64,000 bases of DNA from Granulicella rosea (lineage in GTDB: Bacteria; Acidobacteriota; Terriglobia; Terriglobales; Acidobacteriaceae). The translations under genes and the position numbers were made by a program. The notes beneath the pieces were generated by a model, which did no database searches, had not been told where the DNA came from, and saw only the letters and a list, made by a program, of their open reading frames with translations. The stretch lies in NCBI RefSeq assembly GCF_900188085.1, contig NZ_FZOU01000008.1, positions 62,001 through 126,000 of the forward strand, in the 5' to 3' direction. Of the stretch, positions 29,227-38,438 are shown in pieces. Every line of letters begins with the position of its first letter. The first letter of the stretch is position 1.

Positions 29227-30540
29227 ATGACACTCCGCCGCCCCATCCAGCTCGCGACCCTCGCCACCGCCCTGATCCTCACCGGCTGCGCTACCTTCCA
29301 GGCGCCCACCGAGTCCACCGCCGTCATCGCCGGAGCCTCCTTCAGCGGCGCCATGCACGGCGGACAGCAACCCATCTCCGGCGCGACCATCCAGCTCTAC
29401 GCCGTCGGCGCCGGCGGCTACGGCGCCGCGGCCACCCCGCTGCTCACCACCCCCGTCACCACCGACGCCAACGGCGCCTTCAACATCTCCGGCGACTATA
29501 GCTGCTCCGGCGTCAACCAGGTCTATCTCACCGGCTCCGGCGGCAACCCCGGCCTCTCCGCCGGAACCACCAACTCCGCCATCGTCATGATGGCCGCGCT
29601 CGGCTCCTGCTCGAACCTCGTCGCCAACGCCGCGACCACCTTCATCAACATGAACGAGGTCACCACCGTCGCCGGCGCCTGGTCGCTTGCCCGCTTCATG
29701 ACCGGACCCGCCAACGCCGGAACCTCCGCCGGCAACGCCACCGGCCTCGCCAACGCCTTCGCCGCCGCGAACAAGGTCGTCAACCTCGCCACCGGACAAG
29801 CCCCCGGCACAGCCCTGCCCGCCGGCGCGACCCTGCCCATCGCCGAGATCGACACCCTCGCGAACATCCTCGCCAGTTGCGTGAACACCAACGGAACCTC
29901 CGGCGCCTGCTCGCAGCTCTTCGCCGCAGCCACGCCCTCCGGCGGCGCCGCGCCGACGGACACTCTCACCGCCGCGCTCAACATCGCGCACAACCCCGGC
30001 GCCAACGTCGCCACGCTCTTCAATCTCAGCACGGCGAACCCACCCTTCGGCCCGACGCTCACGAGCGCGCCCACCAACTGGCTCATCGGCATCCACTACA
30101 CCGGCGGCGGCCTCTCCGCGCCCACGGCCATGGCGGTCGACGCCACCGGCAACATCTGGCTCACGAACGCCAACAACTCCGTTAGCGAGTTTGCCCCCAC
30201 CGGCGCCGCGCTCTCGTCCAGCACCGGCTACACCGCCGGCCCGCTCTCCGGCCCGTCCGCCATCGCCATCGACACTACCGGCAATGCCTGGGTCGCCAAC
30301 GCCACCGGCAACAGCCTCACCCGCATCGCGCCGCTTGGCGCCTCCGCGACGAACTTCACCGGCGGCGGCCTCAACCAGCCCGCCGGCATCGCCATCGACG
30401 CCAGCGGCAACCTCTGGGTCCCGAACAAGGGCGGCAACAGCGTCTCCGCCTTCAACAACGCAGGCGCGCCCATCACCACAACGCCCTACACCGGCGCAGG
30501 CATCAGCCAGCCCGCGGGCGTCGCCATCAACGTCCAGTAG
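29227..30540 (+). CDS. Lipoprotein with NHL/Vgb-like propeller segment
   Basis: A 437-residue predicted lipoprotein. The start at 29227 has AAGGACG 8 bp upstream and gives the leader MTLRRPIQLATLATALILTGCATF with lipobox LTGC; the longer in-frame start at 29101 would overlap the previous stop and put a repeat inside the protein. Residues 40-95 look like a carboxypeptidase-regulatory/beta-sandwich domain (GAMHGGQQPISGATIQLYAVGAGG). The last 140 residues hold four NHL-like blades (AMAVDATGNIWLTNANNSVSEF and repeats). These blades match the C-terminal end of the preceding giant GH28 protein, so the two genes probably share ancestry and act together. Function unknown. Confidence 0.75.
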   Translation: MTLRRPIQLATLATALILTGCATFQAPTESTAVIAGASFSGAMHGGQQPISGATIQLYAVGAGGYGAAATPLLTTPVTTDANGAFNISGDYSCSGVNQVYLTGSGGNPGLSAGTTNSAIVMMAALGSCSNLVANAATTFINMNEVTTVAGAWSLARFMTGPANAGTSAGNATGLANAFAAANKVVNLATGQAPGTALPAGATLPIAEIDTLANILASCVNTNGTSGACSQLFAAATPSGGAAPTDTLTAALNIAHNPGANVATLFNLSTANPPFGPTLTSAPTNWLIGIHYTGGGLSAPTAMAVDATGNIWLTNANNSVSEFAPTGAALSSSTGYTAGPLSGPSAIAIDTTGNAWVANATGNSLTRIAPLGASATNFTGGGLNQPAGIAIDASGNLWVPNKGGNSVSAFNNAGAPITTTPYTGAGISQPAGVAINVQ

Positions 30541-30578
30541 GCGCAGGAAAGGGGTCTCTTCCCTCACGCAAACGCCCG

Positions 30579-30779
30579 TCATCTCGACGGAGCGCAGCGC
30601 AGTGGAGAGACCCCCATTGGTCTTTGCTGTTGCCGGCTCTAGCCCGCAATGCTGGTCATCCTGAACGTAGTGAAGGACCTGCTTCTGTCTTTGTTGTTGC
30701 CTGTTCTTGCTCCAGTCCGAGGCGAAAACAAGCAACAGCAAGAACAAAAGCAGGTCCTTCGGCTACGCTCAGGATGACA
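30579..30779. repeat. Repeat cluster with long inverted repeat
   Basis: After one 'cgtctatctcgacggagcg'-type element near 30579-30615 comes a hairpin: left arm starting gtcatcctgaacgtagtgaa (30656-30685) and right arm ending cggctacgctcaggatgac (30749-30779). It lies between convergent genes and could stop transcription from both sides. It accounts for most of the 277-bp gap. Confidence 0.65.
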
Positions 30780-30817
30780 GGCGATTTGGTTGAGCAGACA
30801 GCGGCCTCAGCCAACCT

Positions 30818-31360
30818 CTAAAACACCCGGATCGCCACGCCGCTGCTCACGCCATAGGGCTTCAACTGCCCATACGTAAACCCCGGCCAAAGCTGATATT
30901 CCACATCGATCACCCGGATAAACACCGGCGTCTTACCGAGCTTCCAGTCCAACCCGCCGCCCGGCGCCAACGCCACATACGACCCCTTGGCATAGCCATA
31001 GGGAAAGTCGAACTCCCCACGCCCCACCAGGAACTTCACATACGGCCTCACGCGGTGCGGCAGGAACGAGTACTTCGGTCCCACCATGTACGTCCGCTCG
31101 TGGATGCCGAGATCGCTGTGCAGACGCAGGTCGCGCGCCTCCGCCTCCACGCCGATCCGGCGGTACACATGCGCGTCCAGAAACACCGCGCCGCCGCCCA
31201 GCAACCGCTTGCCATAGTCCGACTCGTAAGCCGAAGCCGTGACTCCAACCGTGATGTAGGATCCAGGTCCTACCGCTGCGGGAAGCGCTTGACCCATACC
31301 GGCCCGGGTCAGCGCTCCCGCCATCAGGAGCAATAGGTAGATCGCGTCTCTTAGCTTCAC
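30818..31360 (-). CDS. Small outer-membrane beta-barrel protein, paralogue
   Basis: A 180-residue barrel protein with a signal peptide (MKLRDAIYLLLLMAGALTRAGMGQA) and strands such as YITVGVTASAYESDYG, RVRPYVKFLVGRGEFDF and SGVAIRVF, ending in phenylalanine as outer-membrane barrels do. It begins with GTG at 31360, whose bases overlap the TGA of the upstream giant gene (GTGA), so the two are translationally coupled. It is a paralogue of 21192-21776. The repeated coupling of this barrel type to giant repeat proteins suggests a partner role such as surface display or anchoring, which is inference. Confidence 0.8.
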   Translation of the reverse strand: MKLRDAIYLLLLMAGALTRAGMGQALPAAVGPGSYITVGVTASAYESDYGKRLLGGGAVFLDAHVYRRIGVEAEARDLRLHSDLGIHERTYMVGPKYSFLPHRVRPYVKFLVGRGEFDFPYGYAKGSYVALAPGGGLDWKLGKTPVFIRVIDVEYQLWPGFTYGQLKPYGVSSGVAIRVF

Positions 31361-34300
31361 TGCGTCACCGTCAACTGCACCGCGGTGCTCTGGCTCGAAC
31401 CGGTCGTAAGCCCCGTTCCGACGATCGAGAAGACATAGCTGCCGGCCGGCGTATCCTTCGTGTTCAGCCCCGCGCAGCCCGTCAGCGAAGCCACGCTACC
31501 CAGCAACAGCAGCAGCGTCAGCAGCCCCAGCGGACGCCTGAAGCGCTTGCCTCGGCCCAGCACCAGCATCAGGCCGCCCAGCGGCAGGATGCAGGCCAGC
31601 GCCAGCGTGCTCTTCGAAGCAGGCGTCTCCACCTGCGCCACGCCGCCCGAACCCAGCGGATTGCCCGTGTCGACCGTCACCGTGAAGCTCGTCGACATTC
31701 CGCCCTTCACCGCGATCGTGTCCTGCGAGAAGGTGCAGGTCGCCGACGCCGGCAGACCCGCGCAGCCGAAGGCCAGCGTATCGTTCAGCGTCGTCGCCGT
31801 CACCAGTTGCACGGTCAGCGTGCCGTGCTGGCCGCTTGCCATGGTCATCGTGTTGGGCGTCGCCTTCATGGTGAAGGCCACCGTCGGCGCCACCACCACA
31901 TTGTCGACCGCCGAGGTCGAGCCCGCGAAGAGCGTATCGCCCGAGTACACCGCCGTCACGCCGTAGCTGCCCTGATCCGGCGAGACCGAGAGCGTCGCGA
32001 TGCCCTGCGCGTTCAGCGTCGCCGTGCCGAAGACCGTGCCGCCCGCCACGAAGGTCACCGTACCGCCCGGCAGCCGCGATCCGTTGCCCGTCACCACGCT
32101 CAGCAGGATCAGCTGCTGGCCCGCCGTAAGCTGCGTGTTCGAAACCGTCAGCGTGTTCGTCGTCGGACGCAGCACCACCGTCTGGGTCAGCGTCGCGGGA
32201 GTCGCCGCCGTATTCTGCGCATCGCCCGCGTAAGTCGCGACCAGGGCATGCGTGCCCAGCGCCGGACTCGTCAGCGTAAAGCTCGCCACGCCGTTCGTGC
32301 CAATCACCGCCGTGCCGATCGTCGCGCCGCCATCGGTCAACACCACGTTGCCGGTCGGAGGCGTCGCCGTGCCGTTGCTTACCGTCGCCGTGATCGTCAC
32401 GCTATCGGTCAGCAGCGAGGGGTTCGCGCTGGAGGCAAGCGACAGGCTCGTCTGCTGCACGATCTGCTGGCTCACCGCCGCCGAGACGCTGCCATTGTCG
32501 TTCGTATCGCCGCTGTACTGCGCGGTCATGTTGTGTACGCCGGGCGCCAGCGTCGACACCGTCAGCGTCGCCTGCGCCGTCGCGCCGCTTGCATCCGGCG
32601 TAGCCGCCACCGTCGCCAGCACCTTCGAACCGTCGAGGAAGCTCACGCTACCGGTCGGCGCGCCGCCGTTGCCCGCAATCGTCGCGTGGAAGGTCACCGC
32701 CACGCCGGTGAACGCCGGGTTCAGGCTGCTCGTCAACACCGTCGTGGTCGTCGCGATGCTCACGATGTTTACCACCGTGTTCGATGTGCTTGCCGCATCC
32801 GTCGCATCGCCCGCGAAGGTCGCCACCATCGTATGCGTGCCCGCCTTCAGCGAGGCGGACGTGAAGACCGCGCGGCCCGTCGCATCCGGCGTTACCGTCG
32901 CCAGCAACGCGGCGCCGTCCATGATCGAGACCGAGCCCGTCGTCGCCTGGCCATTTGCTCCGGTGACGGTGACGGTCCAGGTCACCGGGCTGCCCGCGAA
33001 GCTCTGCGTCGTGCTTGCCGTCAGCGTGGTCGTCGTGCCCTGCACGATGCTCTGCGTCAGCGGCGAGGAGTTGGTCGCGCTGTGGTTCGCATCGCCCTGG
33101 TACTTCGCCGTCAGCGTATGCGATCCGATCGCCAGCGTGCTCGTCGCATAGGTCGCCGTGCCCGTGCCATCGACCGCGATGGTTGCCAGCACCGTCGCGC
33201 CGTCCGTGAAGATCACATTGCCCGTCGGCACGCTGCCCGTGCCGCTGACGACCGCCGTCAGCACCAGCGAACTGCCGTAGTTCGACGGATTCTTGCTGCT
33301 CGCAAGCGTCGTCGTCGTCGAGGCCGACTGCACCACCTGGGTCAGCGCCGGCGAGGTCGAGCCATTGTCGCTCGCATCGCCCCCATAGACCGCCGTGATG
33401 CTGTGCGAGCCGAGCGCCAGCGTCGCCGTGTTCAGCGTCGCGATGCCGTCGATGCTGGTCGTGCCCGTACCCAGCAGCGTCGCGCCGTCATAGAACGACA
33501 CCGTGCCCGTGGGCGTGCCGCCGTTACCCTTCACCGTCGCCGTAAAGGTGATCGCTCCACCCTGGCCGATCGGCGAGGCCGACGTGTTCACCGACACCGT
33601 CGTCGTCGCCAGGTTGACGATCTGCTTCACCGCGGCCGAGGTGATCGCGGTATCCTTCGCATCGCCGCCATACACCGCCGTCAGCGTGTGCGTACCGACC
33701 GTCCAGTTCGTGCCCTGCACGACCAGCGTGGCGGAGCCGCCCGCATTCAGCGTACCCGTGCCCAGCGTCGTCGCGCCGTCGTAGAACGTAACCGTTCCGG
33801 TGGCAATTCCACCGGTCGTCGTAATGGCCGCCGTCAGGGTCAACGGCGCGCCCGCCGCCGAGGGATTCGCATTCGTGCTCAGTGCGATCCCCGAGCTGGC
33901 GATCGTGACGTTCTCCGACAGCGAGCCGGAGGTGCTCGTCGCATAGTTGCTGTTGCCACTGTAGACCGCCGACAGCGCATGCGATCCCACACCCAGACTT
34001 GTAACGCTGGCGGTTGCATTTCCATTGTTCACCGTGCCCGAACCCACCAGCGTCGCGCCGTCGTAGAACGACACCGAGCCCGAGATCGTGCCCGTACCCG
34101 CACCCGCCACGGCCACCGTCACCGTCGAGGTCAGCGTCAGCGCGGCGCCCGCCACGGCCGGGTTGGCCGAGGAGCTGATCGTCGTCTTCGTCGCCGCCAC
34201 CGGATCCTTCACCACCTGCGTCAGCACGGCCGAGACGCCCGACGTGTTGCTCGTATCTCCCCCGTAAGAAGCCGTGATCGAGTGCGTGCCCGCGGCCAGC

Positions 34301-36279
34301 GTCGCGATGTTGAAGTTCGCCGAGCCGGAGACCAGCGTCGCCGTACCCAGCGTCGCCGTACCGTCCAGCAACGTCACCGTGCCCGTAGGCGTCGTGCCCG
34401 CGCTGCTGGCGATGACGCTGAAGATCACCGACGCGCCCACGTTGCTCGGGTTGGCGCTCGAGGTCAGCGTCACCGTCGTCGGATCGATGGTCAGCACCTG
34501 GCCCTGCAGCGTCAACACGCCGGGCGAGTTCAGCGCGTTCGAACTTACGTTCATCGTGCCGAAGACCGGGTTGCCGATCGCCGTCGGCGCAAAGCTTGCC
34601 CCGAGGATGCACTGACCCAGCACCGCCAGCGGAGTGCTGCTGCTGCAGGTCGTGCTCCCGGCGTCGACCGCCGAGTTTGTCACGCTCGTAAAGCCTGTCA
34701 CCGTCAAGGGCGCATTGCCATCGTTCTCGATCGTCTGCGACTCCGGCGTGGAGACGCGGCTTACGCGCATCGCCGGATACAGCAGCGACGCGGCGTTCGC
34801 GCTCACCTTGCGGATGCGGTTGTGGAACACGTCTGCGATATACAGACTGCCCGAGCCATCGAGCGCCAGGTCGTACGGGCCGTAGAGACCGTCCGAGGTC
34901 GCCGGCAGGCCATCGCCCATGATGGACTGGCTGCTTTCACCGGCTATCGTCGTGATCACGCCGGTCGCGACGTTCACCTTGCGCACACGGTTATTGCCGG
35001 AGTCGCCGACATACATGTTCCCCGCCACGTCCAGCGCCACGCTCGCCGGCAGGCTCAACTCCGCCTGCGACGCCAATCCGCCGTCGCCCAGAAAGCCCGG
35101 CGTGCTGGTGCCCACGATAGTGCTGATCACGCCCGAGGCGCTCACCTTGCGAATCACATTGTTGTTCTGGTCGGCGATGTAAAGCTCGCCGGTCGCGACC
35201 GCCGTCACACCGCGTGGTCCGTACAGCGTGGCCGAGGCCGCCTGTCCGCCGTCGCCCGTGTAGCTGGCGACGCCGCCCTTGCCCGCCACCGTCGAGATCG
35301 TGCCCGTCGCCACGCTCACCAGCCGGATGACGTCGTTGCCCGTGTCCGCGATGTAGAGGTTGCCGGAGGCGTCGAAGCTCAGCCCGTTCGGCTGATTCAG
35401 CGTGGCCTGCGTCGCCGCGCCGCCATCGCCCGTGTACCCCGGCGTGCCCAGCGTGCCCGCCACCGTCGTAATCACCCCGGTGAAGGCGTCGATGCGCCGC
35501 ACGACGTTGTTGCCATTGTCGGAGAAGTAGATATTCCCTGCCGGGTCGAGCGCGACGCTGGTCGGCGTATTCACCGTCGCCGCCGTCGCCGGGCCGCCGT
35601 CGCCGGTCGAGCCGATCGTTCCCGTGCCGGCGATCGTCGTGATGATACTCGTTCCCGCGGCCACCTTGCGGATGCGGTTGTTGTTCGTGTCCGACAGAAA
35701 CACGTTGCCGGCCGCATCCACCGTGACGCCGAAGGGCAGGAAGAGCGAGGTCTGGTTGGCCGGAACGTTATCCCCGCCATAGACCCACAGAAAGTCGCCC
35801 GCCACCGTATTGACCGTGCCCGGAATGAAGACCCCCAGCGCGCCCGTCGCCGTGCCCGCGACAAACTGCCGCCCCAGCACATTGCCCTGGCTGCTCAGCA
35901 GCACCACGGCGCCGCGACGCTCGCCCGGCGCCGTCGGCGTAAAGCTCACATTCACCGTGCAGCTCTGGCCCGCGGTATAGGTCGCGCTGGCCGAGCAGCT
36001 CCCACCGGTCGCCGCGGCAAAGTCCAGACCCCTAACGCCGCCCGTCAGCACCTGGATGCTGCCGACCGCGCCCGCCGACGACAACGTCACCGTCACCGGC
36101 AGCGTTCCACCGCTCGTGCTCACCGGCGTCGAACCCGCAAAGCGGGTCGCCTGCGCCTGCACGGCCGGGCCGCAGACCAGCGCCGTGACCGTCAGGCAAA
36201 GCCAGAGCGCGAAGGAAGAAAACTTGCTGGAAAGGGAAGAAAGACGGTTTGCGGAGGTCGATTTTAAGACAGTCGTCAC
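31357..36279 (-). CDS. Giant surface protein: ASH, NHL propeller and tandem Ig-like repeats
   Basis: A 1,640-residue secreted protein. The GTG start at 36279 has GGAG 8 bp upstream; a signal peptide ends near AVQAQ. Domains in order: an ASH-like module (SCSASATYTAGQSCTVNVSFTPT), an NHL propeller at about 155-495 (FLPFGVTVDAAGNVFLSDTNNNRIRKV and five or six similar blades), then about nine or ten Big_3-type Ig-like repeats of about 95 residues, each with GTVSFYDGATLLGTG and HSITAVYGGDAS style strands. The C-terminus repeats the tail of the EEP/ASH giant: two hydrophobic segments, a cysteine in SLTGCAGLN, and a final beta module (PAGSYVFSIVGTG). It is coupled to the small barrel gene. Probably an adhesin or polysaccharide-binding surface fibre. 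Confidence 0.8.
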   Translation of the reverse strand: MTTVLKSTSANRLSSLSSKFSSFALWLCLTVTALVCGPAVQAQATRFAGSTPVSTSGGTLPVTVTLSSAGAVGSIQVLTGGVRGLDFAAATGGSCSASATYTAGQSCTVNVSFTPTAPGERRGAVVLLSSQGNVLGRQFVAGTATGALGVFIPGTVNTVAGDFLWVYGGDNVPANQTSLFLPFGVTVDAAGNVFLSDTNNNRIRKVAAGTSIITTIAGTGTIGSTGDGGPATAATVNTPTSVALDPAGNIYFSDNGNNVVRRIDAFTGVITTVAGTLGTPGYTGDGGAATQATLNQPNGLSFDASGNLYIADTGNDVIRLVSVATGTISTVAGKGGVASYTGDGGQAASATLYGPRGVTAVATGELYIADQNNNVIRKVSASGVISTIVGTSTPGFLGDGGLASQAELSLPASVALDVAGNMYVGDSGNNRVRKVNVATGVITTIAGESSQSIMGDGLPATSDGLYGPYDLALDGSGSLYIADVFHNRIRKVSANAASLLYPAMRVSRVSTPESQTIENDGNAPLTVTGFTSVTNSAVDAGSTTCSSSTPLAVLGQCILGASFAPTAIGNPVFGTMNVSSNALNSPGVLTLQGQVLTIDPTTVTLTSSANPSNVGASVIFSVIASSAGTTPTGTVTLLDGTATLGTATLVSGSANFNIATLAAGTHSITASYGGDTSNTSGVSAVLTQVVKDPVAATKTTISSSANPAVAGAALTLTSTVTVAVAGAGTGTISGSVSFYDGATLVGSGTVNNGNATASVTSLGVGSHALSAVYSGNSNYATSTSGSLSENVTIASSGIALSTNANPSAAGAPLTLTAAITTTGGIATGTVTFYDGATTLGTGTLNAGGSATLVVQGTNWTVGTHTLTAVYGGDAKDTAITSAAVKQIVNLATTTVSVNTSASPIGQGGAITFTATVKGNGGTPTGTVSFYDGATLLGTGTTSIDGIATLNTATLALGSHSITAVYGGDASDNGSTSPALTQVVQSASTTTTLASSKNPSNYGSSLVLTAVVSGTGSVPTGNVIFTDGATVLATIAVDGTGTATYATSTLAIGSHTLTAKYQGDANHSATNSSPLTQSIVQGTTTTLTASTTQSFAGSPVTWTVTVTGANGQATTGSVSIMDGAALLATVTPDATGRAVFTSASLKAGTHTMVATFAGDATDAASTSNTVVNIVSIATTTTVLTSSLNPAFTGVAVTFHATIAGNGGAPTGSVSFLDGSKVLATVAATPDASGATAQATLTVSTLAPGVHNMTAQYSGDTNDNGSVSAAVSQQIVQQTSLSLASSANPSLLTDSVTITATVSNGTATPPTGNVVLTDGGATIGTAVIGTNGVASFTLTSPALGTHALVATYAGDAQNTAATPATLTQTVVLRPTTNTLTVSNTQLTAGQQLILLSVVTGNGSRLPGGTVTFVAGGTVFGTATLNAQGIATLSVSPDQGSYGVTAVYSGDTLFAGSTSAVDNVVVAPTVAFTMKATPNTMTMASGQHGTLTVQLVTATTLNDTLAFGCAGLPASATCTFSQDTIAVKGGMSTSFTVTVDTGNPLGSGGVAQVETPASKSTLALACILPLGGLMLVLGRGKRFRRPLGLLTLLLLLGSVASLTGCAGLNTKDTPAGSYVFSIVGTGLTTGSSQSTAVQLTVTQ

Positions 36280-36395
36280 GGTGCATCTCCAGGGTCGACG
36301 CCGCGTGGGCGCCGCTTACGTGGGAAGGTTGGTGGTTCAAATCTTCAATGGATCTATCGGCAGATCGCTGGGTGGCGCAAAACGGGAAACCCCGC

Positions 36396-37244
36396 TCAGG
36401 CCTGCATGGCGACGCTCGGCGACCGCGGCGCCTTTTGCCCTGCCCGGTCGAGCGCCCGGTCCAGTTGCAGAATCTTGGGCGAAGCCTGCCGCCGCTCCTG
36501 TCCCCACTCCAGTTGCCATGGGATCAGCCGCGGCACAGGCGCGCTGAATAGATACCCCTGCATCAGCGTGATGCCCAGCTCGCGCAACGTGTCGCATTCA
36601 TCCTGCGTCTCCACGCCCTCGGCGATGACGGTCATGTTCAGCGACTTCGACAGGTCGAAGAACGCCCCCACGATCTTCTGCCGGGTCGAGTCGGTCGCGA
36701 TCCCGCGAATCAGTCCGCGATCCATCTTAAGGATCTCCGGCCGGCAGTCGACCAGCATGTTCAACCCCGCGTAACCCGCGCCGAAGTCGTCCATCGCCGT
36801 CACAAACCCCGCCGCCTGGTTCGCACCCACCAGCGTCCGCAGATCCTTCAGCGACAGCTTATGGTCCTCCGTCAGCTCGACGATGATCCGCGATGCCGGA
36901 ATCCCATGGTGCCGCGCCGCATTCTGCAGAAACTCCGCGTCCATCGCGCCCGCCGTCACATCCGGCTGGATGTTGATGCTCAGCACCGCGCCCAGGTCCA
37001 GCAGATGCTGCTTCGCCGCCAGCCGCATCGCGCGAAACGCGGTCCGGCGATGGAACCCATGCAGCATCTCCTTCGACATTCCGGCCACCAGATCCGGATA
37101 CGCTCGCCCGTCGAGTCCACGCGTCAGCGCCTCGTAGATGGGAACCCGGCGGTTCGCCACATCCACGATCGGTTGAAAGAATACGGTGAACTTCGGAAAA
37201 CCTTCGTACGCCACAGCAGGAGAGGTCGATCGTAAGGGGCCCAT
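36396..37244 (-). CDS. EAL-domain cyclic-di-GMP phosphodiesterase
   Basis: A 282-residue protein that is essentially one EAL domain. All catalytic marks are visible: YEALTRG (residues 37-43), NIQPD, ELTED, MDDFGAGYAGL, LKMD and VIAEGVET, so it should hydrolyse cyclic-di-GMP to pGpG. No sensor or membrane domain is attached, so it is probably cytosolic and controlled at the expression level or by a partner. A good ribosome site (AGAAGGAC) precedes the ATG at 37244. It is on the same strand as the giant NHL-Ig gene, 116 bp before it; cyclic-di-GMP control of surface proteins would fit but is not shown. Confidence 0.9.
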   Translation of the reverse strand: MGPLRSTSPAVAYEGFPKFTVFFQPIVDVANRRVPIYEALTRGLDGRAYPDLVAGMSKEMLHGFHRRTAFRAMRLAAKQHLLDLGAVLSINIQPDVTAGAMDAEFLQNAARHHGIPASRIIVELTEDHKLSLKDLRTLVGANQAAGFVTAMDDFGAGYAGLNMLVDCRPEILKMDRGLIRGIATDSTRQKIVGAFFDLSKSLNMTVIAEGVETQDECDTLRELGITLMQGYLFSAPVPRLIPWQLEWGQERRQASPKILQLDRALDRAGQKAPRSPSVAMQA

Positions 37245-37666
37245 GTTGTCCTTCTGAACTACAAGTTAGATAGGAGTTGCGGATGCGTTACTGTTAGTTA
37301 CTTTAGTTCATTCACACACCTTGTTCTACGTCGCGCGATGCAACTTCCGAGTCACCCGGCATCCCACACCGGACTCTAGCCGAATACCACCTTCCGCAGC
37401 GAGCGGTGGAAAAACCGTAAAATTCGGCTAAAAACCGACTTCTTCTGCCCTCGACCGCCCCTGGAGCTGTCCGGCCGTTCCTGCCCACCTAAGTCACCAG
37501 AACGCAGGTTACCCATACCCACGGCCCGGGCGCCCACCTCCAGCAACCGCGCAATCGCCGTCTTAAGCGCTTTCGCCGGCAGCGCAACCAACCCGCGCGA
37601 AGCGCTTGGCATCCGCCCCTCGGCCACGTATAAAAGTGGTACGCACACAGTTCCGAGAAGGACTCC
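37245..37666. other. Divergent intergenic region, EAL gene / sigma factor gene
   Basis: 422 bp without a supported gene. It contains the nested inverted repeat at 37377-37430 and an AT-richer start (tactgttagttactttagtt, 37290-37309). A 90-codon minus-strand frame at 37376-37648 has no ribosome site or recognisable features. Confidence 0.5.
37377..37430. repeat. Nested inverted repeat, possible RNA or operator
   Basis: TAGCCGAAT (37377-37385) and ATTCGGCTA (37422-37430) are perfect reverse complements. Inside lies a second hairpin, CCACCTTCCGC with GCGGTGG. Its role is unknown; it could be a structured leader on either strand. Confidence 0.4.
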
Positions 37667-38236
37667 GTGACTTACCTGCCAGGCGATGTGACGCAGTTGT
37701 TACACGACTTGAACAAAGGCGACAGGGTGGCGCAGGATCGCCTCATCCCGGTCGTCTATAAGGAGTTGCGCCAGATTGCAGGCAGGTATCTGCGCAAGGA
37801 GTCGCCGGACCACAGCCTGCAGCCCACCGCCCTCGTCAACGAGGTCTACCTCCGTCTGGTCAAGGTGCGCGACGTGGACTGGCACAGCCGTTCGCATTTC
37901 TTCGCCGTCTCCGCCACGCTCATGCGGCGCATTCTGGTCGACCATGCCCGCGCCAACTATGCCGCCAAGCGCGGCGCCGGCATCAGCGCCATGCTGCTGG
38001 ACGATAACCTCGCCCCCATGCCCGTCCGTCCGCCCGAGATCGTCGCCCTCGATGCGGCGCTTACCGCCTTTGAGAAGCTCGACCCCGAGAAGGCCCGGAT
38101 CGTCGAGATGCGTTTCTTCGGAGGCTTCACCGAACTCGAGATCGCCGAGCACCTCAACATCTCCGAGCGCACCGTCAAGCGCCACTGGCGCATCGCCAAG
38201 GCATGGCTCTACGATGAGTTGAACGCCCATGCCTGA
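37667..38236 (+). CDS. ECF-type RNA polymerase sigma factor
   Basis: A 189-residue sigma factor of the acidobacterial/planctomycete-type ECF group (Sigma70_ECF, like TIGR02999). Region 2 reads LIPVVYKELRQIAGRYLRKE with LQPTALVNEVYLRLV; region 4 reads FEKLDPEKARIVEMRFFGGFTELEIAEHLNISERTVKRHW, a clear helix-turn-helix. GTG start at 37667 with GAGAAGGA upstream. No anti-sigma factor is encoded nearby; instead a Ser/Thr kinase-TPR protein follows 202 bp later on the same strand, the arrangement known for ECF groups thought to be activated by phosphorylation. Confidence 0.92.
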   Translation: MTYLPGDVTQLLHDLNKGDRVAQDRLIPVVYKELRQIAGRYLRKESPDHSLQPTALVNEVYLRLVKVRDVDWHSRSHFFAVSATLMRRILVDHARANYAAKRGAGISAMLLDDNLAPMPVRPPEIVALDAALTAFEKLDPEKARIVEMRFFGGFTELEIAEHLNISERTVKRHWRIAKAWLYDELNAHA

Positions 38237-38307
38237 GACCTTCCGCCCCAGAAGCTGTCGATCGAAGTGGATTGCCTTCAGGGATCCGCCAGCCGCCTGC
38301 GAGGCTT

Positions 38308-38361
38308 GTCATCCTGGGCGAAGCGAAGGGCCTGCTTTTTGCCGTTGCCTGTTCTTGCCTG
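38308..38361. repeat. Dispersed repeat, single copy
   Basis: gtcatcctgggcgaagcgaa followed by gggcctgc and the 'tgccgttgcctgttcttgcc' tail also seen at 3110 and 30690. It lies between the sigma factor and kinase genes, so the two are probably not tightly co-transcribed. Confidence 0.6.
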
Positions 38362-38438
38362 GAACTACAGCGTAATCGCTCGTATAGTCGCCGTCCGTCG
38401 AAAGCAACACTGAACCGCTTGCCTCTGCCCCGGGTCCC

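Noticed and set aside
31807..36267. Long plus-strand open frame opposite the NHL-Ig giant
   Set aside because: Arginine-rich antisense shadow; the minus-strand reading has signal peptide, NHL and Ig repeats.
36330..36350. tRNA-like 'ggttcaaatctt' sequence
   Set aside because: Only the T-loop-like string is present; no acceptor or anticodon arms can be folded around it.
37376..37648. 90-codon minus-strand frame in the EAL/sigma gap
   Set aside because: No ribosome site, no family resemblance, and it overlaps the likely sigma promoter and a nested hairpin.
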